DNA of 7,039 nucleotides from Clostridia bacterium (GTDB taxonomy: Bacteria > Bacillota > Clostridia > Oscillospirales > CAG-272), in NCBI GenBank assembly GCA_024404475.1, contig JAKSPV010000074.1:1-7039 (forward strand). The letters are read 5' to 3'. The position numbers and the translations under genes were made by a program. The notes under the pieces are model-generated. The model was given only the letters and a program-made list of their open reading frames with translations, did not search any database and was not told where the DNA came from. Below, in pieces: positions 1-5,304 of this stretch. The stretch's first letter is position 1. Every line of letters begins with the position of its first letter.

Positions 1-237
1 AACGCCAAGGACGGCACCGACGAGGAGGCAGCAAGCGAGCCCCGCGGCGGCGCCTTTCAGCCAGCGGACACGCGGCGCGCGCTTTTCGGCGGCAACGCCC
101 GCCCTTGCCAGCGTTTTCTCACGGACGGCGTCCGCCGAGACGCCCTCCGGCATTTTCTTTTCGTCCGGCAGCAGTCCTTCGAGATCAGCGGCATCTCCCT
201 GCCGGAGCAGATTCGTGAGATTATCTTTCATCTTCAT
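1..237 (-). CDS. Putative membrane-anchored anti-sigma factor, N-terminal part (cut by window edge)
   Basis: The reading frame is open for 79 codons from the ATG at 237 to the window edge, so only the N-terminus is present. The start codon overlaps the TGA of the sigma factor gene (ATGA), and an AAAGGGAG ribosome binding site lies a few bases upstream inside that gene. Residues 1-58 are charged and soluble (begins MKMKDNLTNLLRQGD). Residues about 62-79 form a small hydrophobic stretch (GAAAGLACCLLVGAVLGV) after a basic WLK, as expected for a cytoplasmic domain followed by a single membrane segment. A short cytoplasmic domain plus one membrane helix directly downstream of an ECF sigma gene is the usual layout of an anti-sigma factor. 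The role is inferred from layout and position; no family-defining motif such as a zinc HXXXCXXC is seen in this part. An in-frame ATG at 231 is an alternative start. Confidence 0.6.
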   Translation of the reverse strand, partial: MKMKDNLTNLLRQGDAADLEGLLPDEKKMPEGVSADAVREKTLARAGVAAEKRAPRVRWLKGAAAGLACCLLVGAVLGV

Positions 238-806
238 TTTCTCCCTTTGCTCTCTTCGGCACCCGCGGTGCCGAGCATTTCCCGCAGCCGCGCGACGGCC
301 CGGTGCGCTCTCGTATCGACGCGCGACACACTCATGTGCATCGCCGCGGCGATCTCCCGGGACGGCTGCCCGAGGTAGTATTTCCGCATGATGATCTCCG
401 TGTCCGGCTGCCCGAGCGCCCGGACGGCACGGAAGACTTCCTGCCGCGTTTCCGCCGCCGTGACGGTGTCCTCGAGGTCGGCGCCGTCCGCCAGTTCGAT
501 CCCGCCGTCCTCCGGCAATACCTCCGTCAGCCCGCGCCGGCGGAGCCGGTCGAGCGCGCGGTGCCGCGCGATGAGACAGAGGTACGTTTTGACCGAGCTT
601 TTCGCGGGATCATAGCGGTCAAGATGCAGGTAGAACTCGCTGAGCGTGTCCGCCGTGCAATCCTCGACGTCGGAGGACGGGCAGGAGCTCCCGGCAAGCG
701 TTCCGCGGATAACGGAGGCGACGAGCGGCGCGTACTGCTTCGTCAGAAGCGGGACCCCGTGCTCCGGCTTTTCCCGGAGCGTCCGGAGCAGTGCTTCATC
801 GTGCAT
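234..806 (-). CDS. ECF-type RNA polymerase sigma factor (sigma-70 family)
   Basis: A 190-residue protein of typical ECF sigma length with only regions 2 and 4. Region 2 (about residues 17-92) contains the core-binding and -10 recognition helices, seen in DVEDCTADTLSEFYLHLDRYD and the basic RHRALDRLRRRG. Region 4 (about 121-178) ends in a helix-turn-helix (REIAAAMHMSVSRVDTRAHRAVARLR) that would read the -35 element. The acidic linker between them (about 99-118) is normal. The start at 806 is preferred over the upstream in-frame ATG at 842 because an AGGTGA site (811-816) stands 4 bases before it, and because residues encoded before 806 do not look like sigma factor. It overlaps the downstream membrane gene by 4 bp, which suggests a translationally coupled sigma/anti-sigma pair. 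No clear vegetative or ECF promoter was found in the 70 bases upstream. The stimulus and regulon are unknown. Confidence 0.88.
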   Translation of the reverse strand: MHDEALLRTLREKPEHGVPLLTKQYAPLVASVIRGTLAGSSCPSSDVEDCTADTLSEFYLHLDRYDPAKSSVKTYLCLIARHRALDRLRRRGLTEVLPEDGGIELADGADLEDTVTAAETRQEVFRAVRALGQPDTEIIMRKYYLGQPSREIAAAMHMSVSRVDTRAHRAVARLREMLGTAGAEESKGRK

Positions 807-810
807 GGCG

Positions 811-816
811 TCACCT
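811..816 (-). promoter_or_regulatory. Ribosome binding site that sets the sigma factor start
   Basis: AGGTGA on the minus strand, 4 bases upstream of the ATG at 806. It supports this start over the longer in-frame start at 842. Confidence 0.7.
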
Positions 817-874
817 CGCTTTCGGCTTGAATTGCAATTCACCTATGTATTCGCGCGCGGAGAGAAAATCTTAC

Positions 875-905
875 AAAAAGAGGGAAAGAATTTCGTCTTT
901 CCCTC
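875..905 (-). terminator. Rho-independent terminator of the DUF1846 gene
   Basis: Read on the minus strand, a perfect 9-bp stem (GAGGGAAAG paired with CTTTCCCTC, arms 905-897 and 888-880) with an 8-base loop is followed at once by TTTTT (879-875). It begins 7 bases after the stop codon of the DUF1846 gene and separates that gene from the sigma factor gene. Confidence 0.88.
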
Positions 906-911
906 AAATTA

Positions 912-2393
912 TTAATGCAGGAGCTTCTTGATCTCGTACACCGGCTCGCAGGTGAGGCGGATGCCGAGCTTTTTGAGCACGTTGACGTCCACGGCAGAGA
1001 GCCGAACGGACGAGTGGCAGTTCATCGTTTTGAGCCGTGCGAGCTGCCCGAGCGCATGCGCCGCGTTTTCATCGCTCGCCGCGCAGACGGCGAGCGCCAC
1101 AAGCGTCTCGTCGGTATGGAGCCGCGGGTTGTGGTTGCCGAGGTGCACCGTTTTGAGGCGCTGGATCGGCTCGATGACGGACGGCGACAGAAGATTCACG
1201 CTGTCGTCGATGCCGGCAAGGACTTTGAGCGCATTGAGAAGCATCGCGGAGCTGGCGCCGAGAAGCGACGTCGTCTTGCCGGTAACGATCGTGCCGTCCG
1301 GCAGTTCCAGCGCGGACGCCGGCTTGCCGGTCGCTTCCGCTTTCGCGAGAGCAGCGGCGACGACAGGACGGTCGGCGGTCGAAACGCCCGCCTGCTTCAT
1401 GATCAGTTCCGTCTTATAGACCGCCTCTTCGGAGACGGCGCACTGCATCCGGTTACACACGGTCTCGTAGTAGCGGCGGACGATCTCCTCGCGGGACGCC
1501 GCGCGGCACGCCTCGTCGTCAATGATGCAGTAGCCGGCCATGTTGACGCCCATGTCGGTCGGAGATTTGTACGGGCAGGTGCCCATGATCTTCTCGAAGA
1601 TCGTGCTGAGCAGCGGGAACGCCTCAACGTCGCGGTTGTAGTTGACCGCCATCGTGCCGTAGGCATCGAGGTGGAACGGATCGATCATGTTGACGTCGTT
1701 GAGGTCGGCGGTCGCCGCCTCGTAGGCGAGGTTGACGGGGTGTTTCAGCGGCAGGTTCCAGATCGGAAACGTCTCGAACTTTGCGTAGCCGGCGGAGATG
1801 CCGCGTTTATGCTCGTGGTAGAGCTGCGAGAGGCAGGTGGCGAGTTTGCCGGAGCCGGGGCCCGGCGCCGTCACGATGACGAGCGGGCGCGTCGTTTCGA
1901 TGTACTCGTTTCTGCCGTAACCCTCGTCGCTGACGACGAGCGAAATGTCGTTCGGATAGCCGGGGATCGGATAATGCAGATAGACCGGGATGCCCATCGT
2001 GATGAGCCGCTGACGGAATTTATCGGCATTGAACTGCCCCGCGTACTGCGTGATGACGACGGAGCCGACGTAAAGCCCGATACCGCGGAACGCGTCGATG
2101 AGCCGGAGCACGTCGTCGTCGTAGCGGATGCCGAGGTCGCCGCGCACCTTGTTCTTCTCGATGTCGCGGGCGTTGATCGCGATGACGATCTCCGCCTTGT
2201 CCGCCATGCTGCGGAGCATCCGGATCTTGCTGTCCGGCTCGAAACCGGGCAGAACGCGGGAGGCGTGGAAATCGTCGAAGAGTTTGCCGCCGAGTTCCAG
2301 GTACAGCTTGTTGCCGAACTGGCTGATGCGCTCCCGGATATGCGCGCTCTGCAGCTCGATATACTTCTGATTATCAAATCCGATACGTTCCAT
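912..2393 (-). CDS. DUF1846 (UPF0371) family protein
   Basis: A 493-residue protein, the usual full length for this family. It is recognised from the conserved N-terminus (IGFDNQKYIELQSAHIRERI, then YLELGGKLFDDFHASRVLPGF) and the segment EIVIAINARDIEKNKVRGDL. A glycine-rich P-loop-like motif, APGPGSGK (about residues 176-183), follows a beta-strand-like TTRPLVIVT, suggesting a nucleotide- or phosphate-binding site. Conserved-looking blocks DPFHLDAYG (238-246) and NMAGYCIIDDEAC (284-296) follow. The family is widespread in Firmicutes and some Actinobacteria and, to my knowledge, has no established function; earlier peptidase labels are not well supported. The protein looks cytosolic: no signal peptide or membrane helix. 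The start at 2393 has a GGGAGGG site (2398-2404) 4 bases upstream and matches the family N-terminus; the open frame runs 186 codons further upstream but crosses the promoter and terminator, so that extension is not real. The gene appears to be its own transcription unit. Confidence 0.92.
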   Translation of the reverse strand: MERIGFDNQKYIELQSAHIRERISQFGNKLYLELGGKLFDDFHASRVLPGFEPDSKIRMLRSMADKAEIVIAINARDIEKNKVRGDLGIRYDDDVLRLIDAFRGIGLYVGSVVITQYAGQFNADKFRQRLITMGIPVYLHYPIPGYPNDISLVVSDEGYGRNEYIETTRPLVIVTAPGPGSGKLATCLSQLYHEHKRGISAGYAKFETFPIWNLPLKHPVNLAYEAATADLNDVNMIDPFHLDAYGTMAVNYNRDVEAFPLLSTIFEKIMGTCPYKSPTDMGVNMAGYCIIDDEACRAASREEIVRRYYETVCNRMQCAVSEEAVYKTELIMKQAGVSTADRPVVAAALAKAEATGKPASALELPDGTIVTGKTTSLLGASSAMLLNALKVLAGIDDSVNLLSPSVIEPIQRLKTVHLGNHNPRLHTDETLVALAVCAASDENAAHALGQLARLKTMNCHSSVRLSAVDVNVLKKLGIRLTCEPVYEIKKLLH

Positions 2394-2427
2394 AGTGCCC
2401 TCCCGTGCTTTCGTTCCATACTTGTTT

Positions 2428-2456
2428 ATTGTAAAATACCGCGCGTTTTTTGTCAA
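2428..2456 (-). promoter_or_regulatory. Vegetative (sigma-A type) promoter of the DUF1846 gene
   Basis: On the minus strand, TTGACA (2456-2451, perfect -35) is separated by exactly 17 bases from TACAAT (2433-2428, five of six matches to the -10). The start codon lies about 28 bases after the expected transcription start, so the leader is short. Confidence 0.88.
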
Positions 2457-2468
2457 TATCCGTTTCGC

Positions 2469-2490
2469 CGAAAAACGGCGCCGATTTTCG
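2469..2490. promoter_or_regulatory. 22-bp palindrome upstream of the DUF1846 promoter, candidate operator
   Basis: Two 11-base halves meet between 2479 and 2480: CGAAAA-A-CGGC on the left and GCCG-A-TTTTCG on the right. All positions pair except the single A/A at 2475/2484. It lies 13 bases upstream of the -35 hexamer, centred near -58 from the expected transcription start, a position more typical of an activator than of a repressor. No T-run follows on either strand in a way that would make it a good terminator. The binding protein is unknown. Confidence 0.45.
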
Positions 2491-2520
2491 TCCAAGTTTC
2501 CCAAGTCGGGGAAAAGATAC

Positions 2521-2554
2521 AAAAAAAGGAAGCCGGGCTTCATGCCCGGCTTTC
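2521..2554 (-). terminator. Rho-independent terminator of the HTH-cupin-acyl-CoA synthetase gene
   Basis: On the minus strand an 11-bp stem (core AGCCGGGC paired with GCCCGGCT, one G-T wobble; arms 2554-2544 and 2538-2528) with a 5-base loop is followed by seven T (2527-2521). It starts about 10 bases after the stop codon at 2564. Confidence 0.92.
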
Positions 2555-2563
2555 CCTGCTGTT

Positions 2564-4846
2564 TTATTTTTCGCGGAGTTCGACGCGGCGGATCTTGCCG
2601 GAGATCGTCTTCGGCAGCTCGTCGAAGAACTCGACGATGCGCGGGTACTTGTACGGCGCGGTGTGCGTCTTGACGTACTGCTGAATCTCTTTTTTGAGTT
2701 CCTCGCTCGGCTCCGTGCCTCTCGTCAGGACGACCGACGCCTTGACGACTTGCCCGCGGATCGGATCGGGCACGCCCGTAACGGCACATTCGAGCACGTA
2801 CGGCAGTTCCATGATGACGCTCTCGATCTCGAACGGACCGATGCGGTAGCCGGAAGACTTGATGAGATCGTCCACACGGCCGACGTACCAGAAGTAGCCG
2901 TCCTCGTCCCGCCACGCGGTGTCGCCCGTGTGGTAGCAGCCGTCGTGCCATGCGGAGGCGGTCTTCTCCACGTCGTTCCAGTAGCCGAGGAAGAGTCCCG
3001 GAGGCACGCCTTTATCGGTGCGGACGACGACTTCGCCGGTCTCACCGGCGGCGGCCGGTCTGCCGTCCGGCAGAAGAATATCGACGTCGTACATCGGCGA
3101 CGGCTTGCCCATCGAGCCGGGACGCGCTTCCGTGCCGACGAGGTTGCCGACCGTCATGGTCGTCTCGGTCTGGCCGAAGCCCTCCATGATCGTAAGACCC
3201 GTCGCGCGGCGGAACTGCTGGAACACCTCGGCGTTCAGCGCCTCGCCTGCCGTATTCGCGTAGCGGAGCGAGGAGAGATCGTACTTCGAGAGGTCTTCCT
3301 TGATGAAGAAGCGGTACATCGTTGGCGGGGCGCAGAACGTCGTGATGCCGTACTGCGCAAACAGCGGCAGAATGTCCTCCGCGTGGAAGCGGTCGAAATC
3401 GTAGGTAAAGATCGGCGCCTCGCAGAGCCATTGTCCGTAGAGTTTGCCCCAGAGCGCCTTTCCCCAGCCGGTGTCGGAGATCGTGTAGTGGAGCCCGTCG
3501 GGCTCGACGTTATGCCAGTAGCGTGCGGTGATATAATGCCCGAGCGCGTAGGTGAAGCTGTGCGCGACCGTGCGCGGATAGCCGGACGTGCCGGATGTGA
3601 AGAGCATCAGCATCGGCTTCTCGCCGCCGACGCCCGCCGGGCGCTCGAACGACGCCGGGAAATCCATGAACGAGCCGTCGAAATCGAGCCAGCCGTCACG
3701 CTTGCCGTTCGCCATCACAAGTTTTATACCGCCGATCTTCGCGGCAGCGGATTCCGCCTCGGCGGCGGTCACGCCGTCGCCCGTGCAGACGAGCATCGAA
3801 ACGCCGACTTTGTTAAAGCGGTAGGTGAAGTCCTTCTCCATCAGCTGGCACGTCGCGGGGATCGCCACGGCGCCGATGCGGTGGAGCGCCAGGATCGCCA
3901 CCCAGAACTGCCAGTGCTGTTTCAGAACGAGCATCACGCGGTCGCCCTCTTTGACGCCGAGGGAGACAAAATAATTCGCCGCGCGCGAGGACAGTTCTTT
4001 GAGGTCGGCGAACGTGAAGCGCCGCTCGCGCTTCTCGCTGTCGAGGTGAAGCATCGCGAGCTTGTCCGGCGTCTTCGCCGCGATCGCGTCGATCGTGTCG
4101 TAGACGAAGTTGTAGTTTTCGGTGTTTTTGAAGCGGATCGAGCGGAGAACGCCGTTCCCGTCTTCCTCCGTCTCGATAAAGCGCGCGGCGACCGGGTCTT
4201 TCACCGCCGGCGCGAGGCGCGTTTCCTTCGTCGGGAGAACGTCCGGCTGCGTTTCTTCAGCTTCACCGTACGCCGCGACGTCGCCGCCGATGACGACGGC
4301 AAGGAACTCGCAGTCGGCGCCGCCCGTGGCGATCATGCCGTGCGGGCTGCCGCTGTCGTAATAGATCGTGTCGCCGGGACCAAGGACTTCTTCGTGGCCG
4401 TCCACGGTCACTTTGAGTTGTCCCGACAGAATGAAGTCGAACTCCTGCCCCACGTGCGTCGAGCATTTGATCGGTGCCTTTTGTTCTTCCTCGCTGTACT
4501 TTGCCACGACGCGGAACGGCTCCGCGATCTTGTTTTTGAACAGCGGCGCGAGGTTATTGTACTGGAATCCGGCGCGGCGTGCGATCGGAAGGCCGCCGCC
4601 GGCGCGGCAGACGCAGTAGGAAGACAGTTTCGGGCTGGTGCCGCCCATAAGGTCGGTCGCCTCGATGCCGAGCCGCTTTGCGCATTTATAAATGAAGGTG
4701 AACGTGAAGTCGCGCGTACCTGCCTCGTATTCGCGGTACGTCTCCTCGGAGACGCCGGTGCACGCGGCCATTTCCGCGGGGGTGACGCCGCAGATCTCGC
4801 GCAGCGCGCGGATACGCGTGCCGACCTCCAAGAGCATATGTTCCAT
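2564..4846 (-). CDS. XRE-type HTH / cupin / acyl-CoA synthetase (AMP-binding) fusion protein
   Basis: A 760-residue protein with three parts. Residues about 6-68 form an XRE-like helix-turn-helix (VTPAEMAACTGVSEETYREYEAG). Residues about 108-190 are a cupin barrel (HVGQEFDFILSGQLKVTVDG, then LGPGDTIYYDSGSPHG), with possible ligands H131, E135 and H169. Residues about 245-760 are a complete adenylate-forming ligase closest in appearance to medium-chain/acetyl-type acyl-CoA synthetases: LFTSGTSGYPRTV (415-427), the substrate-pocket stretch SDTGWGKALWGKLYG (457-471), GFGQTETT (556-563), YHTGD (638-642), GRVDDLIKSSGYRIG (656-670), and the C-terminal catalytic lysine K751 in KTISGKIRR. It should form an acyl-CoA from an acid, ATP and CoA; the acid is not shown. 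Oddly, the usual lysine of the phosphate-binding loop (PK) is arginine here (R425). The start at 4846 is preferred over the ATG at 4891 because GGAGGAGG lies just upstream and the earlier codons fall in the leader. The gene stands alone behind a T-box leader. Confidence 0.9.
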   Translation of the reverse strand: MEHMLLEVGTRIRALREICGVTPAEMAACTGVSEETYREYEAGTRDFTFTFIYKCAKRLGIEATDLMGGTSPKLSSYCVCRAGGGLPIARRAGFQYNNLAPLFKNKIAEPFRVVAKYSEEEQKAPIKCSTHVGQEFDFILSGQLKVTVDGHEEVLGPGDTIYYDSGSPHGMIATGGADCEFLAVVIGGDVAAYGEAEETQPDVLPTKETRLAPAVKDPVAARFIETEEDGNGVLRSIRFKNTENYNFVYDTIDAIAAKTPDKLAMLHLDSEKRERRFTFADLKELSSRAANYFVSLGVKEGDRVMLVLKQHWQFWVAILALHRIGAVAIPATCQLMEKDFTYRFNKVGVSMLVCTGDGVTAAEAESAAAKIGGIKLVMANGKRDGWLDFDGSFMDFPASFERPAGVGGEKPMLMLFTSGTSGYPRTVAHSFTYALGHYITARYWHNVEPDGLHYTISDTGWGKALWGKLYGQWLCEAPIFTYDFDRFHAEDILPLFAQYGITTFCAPPTMYRFFIKEDLSKYDLSSLRYANTAGEALNAEVFQQFRRATGLTIMEGFGQTETTMTVGNLVGTEARPGSMGKPSPMYDVDILLPDGRPAAAGETGEVVVRTDKGVPPGLFLGYWNDVEKTASAWHDGCYHTGDTAWRDEDGYFWYVGRVDDLIKSSGYRIGPFEIESVIMELPYVLECAVTGVPDPIRGQVVKASVVLTRGTEPSEELKKEIQQYVKTHTAPYKYPRIVEFFDELPKTISGKIRRVELREK

Positions 4847-4851
4847 GACAG

Positions 4852-4861
4852 TTCCTCCTCC
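4852..4861 (-). promoter_or_regulatory. Strong ribosome binding site of the fusion gene
   Basis: GGAGGAGGAA on the minus strand, 5 bases upstream of the ATG at 4846 and just downstream of the T-box terminator. It fixes the start of the HTH-cupin-synthetase protein. Confidence 0.8.
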
Positions 4862-4874
4862 CGGCGGGAAAAAC

Positions 4875-4907
4875 AAAAAAACCCGCCTCAAAAATCTTTG
4901 AGACGAG
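4875..4907 (-). terminator. T-box regulatory terminator (attenuator)
   Basis: On the minus strand an 11-bp stem (CTCGTCTCAAA, 4907-4897, with TTTGAGGCGGG, 4892-4882, three G-T wobbles) and a 4-base loop is followed by seven T (4881-4875). The bases CGTCTC in its left arm are the same ones needed by the T-box antiterminator, so the two structures exclude each other. Confidence 0.9.
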
Positions 4908-5143
4908 CATCAAACCCGCGGTACCACTCAAATTGCACCATGTCGGTGCCACTCTGCAGACTCCATCAAGTCCTCGCGCGTGACGTGCGTGAAACGGGAC
5001 CGCCTACACCGCAGACCGTGCGGCTCGGCGTTCCGACTCGGAAGTGATAGGCATGCGGCACGACCGCGCCCGCATCGCAGCATCGCGGGCTCTCTGTGGC
5101 GGTACAATCTGCCGGCGCCGTCTTCGTCAACGTCTTTCCGGAT
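4875..5143 (-). promoter_or_regulatory. T-box riboswitch leader, specifier reads AUC (isoleucine)
   Basis: The leader ends with the T-box signature TGAGTGGTACCGCG (4930-4917); the free UGGU would pair with the tRNA ACCA end. Stem I can be built: base helix CGTT/AACG (5132-5129 with 5032-5029), GAAG/CTTC (5125-5122 with 5044-5041), GGC/GCC, CGGCA/TGCCG, ACCGC/GCGGT, an AGAGAG bulge (5095-5090), then CCCGC/GCGGG closing an 11-base apical loop. The specifier loop on the 3' side reads T-ATC-A directly before the CTTC helix, so the codon followed by a conserved-type purine is ATC (5048-5046), isoleucine. A stem III-like hairpin (GCACC/GGTGC) precedes the T-box. Uncharged tRNA-Ile should stabilise the antiterminator (GAG with CTC, A-T and C-G around the UGGU bulge) and allow transcription of the synthetase fusion. 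The T-box identity is firm; the specifier was read by hand. Confidence 0.93.
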
Positions 5144-5149
5144 GCGTAC

Positions 5150-5178
5150 AGTTTATCATGTTCCCCGGCGCTTGTCAA
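5150..5178 (-). promoter_or_regulatory. Promoter of the T-box leader
   Basis: On the minus strand, TTGACA (5178-5173) is followed after 17 bases by TAAACT (5155-5150, four of six matches). Transcription should start near 5143, giving a leader of about 300 bases before the start codon, a normal T-box leader length. Confidence 0.8.
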
Positions 5179-5184
5179 GCACCG

Positions 5185-5217
5185 CGCGGAAATTTCCCGC
5201 GAAAAAAGACGTTTTTC
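5185..5217. promoter_or_regulatory. Two adjacent inverted repeats between divergent promoters, candidate operator
   Basis: CGCGG-AAATTT-C-CCGCG (5185-5201) contains the perfect 10-base palindrome GGAAATTTCC (5188-5197). Next to it, GAAAAA and TTTTTC (5201-5206 and 5212-5217) form a second inverted repeat with a 5-base spacer. Both lie between the -35 boxes of the leftward T-box promoter and the rightward PHP promoter. A DNA-binding protein, possibly the HTH domain of the neighbouring fusion protein, could bind here. This is inference from position only. Confidence 0.3.
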
Positions 5218-5241
5218 CAGACGTCAAAGACGCCTGCCGAC

Positions 5242-5270
5242 TTGACTTTCCCACCCTGCGGCTTTATAAT
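5242..5270 (+). promoter_or_regulatory. Vegetative promoter of the PHP gene
   Basis: TTGACT (5242-5247, five of six) and a perfect TATAAT (5265-5270) with 17 bases between them. The PHP start codon at 5305 lies about 28 bases after the expected transcription start. Confidence 0.88.
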
Positions 5271-5304
5271 TAGGAAAGAAATCGAACAATGCGAGGTTCT
5301 TACC

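Noticed and set aside
915..2684. Long plus-strand open frame (589 codons) opposite the DUF1846 gene
   Set aside because: It is the antisense shadow of a well-recognised gene, with no domain, and it reads through that gene's promoter.
2394..2951. N-terminal extension of the DUF1846 frame
   Set aside because: It would cover the promoter, the palindrome and the terminator of the upstream gene, and its translation is low-complexity Arg-rich sequence. The family N-terminus and ribosome binding site fix the start at 2393.
2450..5047. Very long plus-strand open frame (865 codons)
   Set aside because: It lies antisense to the HTH-cupin-synthetase gene and crosses two terminators and the T-box. It is rich in Arg, Asp, Val and Glu as expected from the complement of a GC-biased gene, and shows no recognisable domain.
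4966..5273. Short open frames on both strands across the T-box leader
   Set aside because: They overlap a structured leader RNA and its promoter, lack ribosome binding sites and show no known domain.
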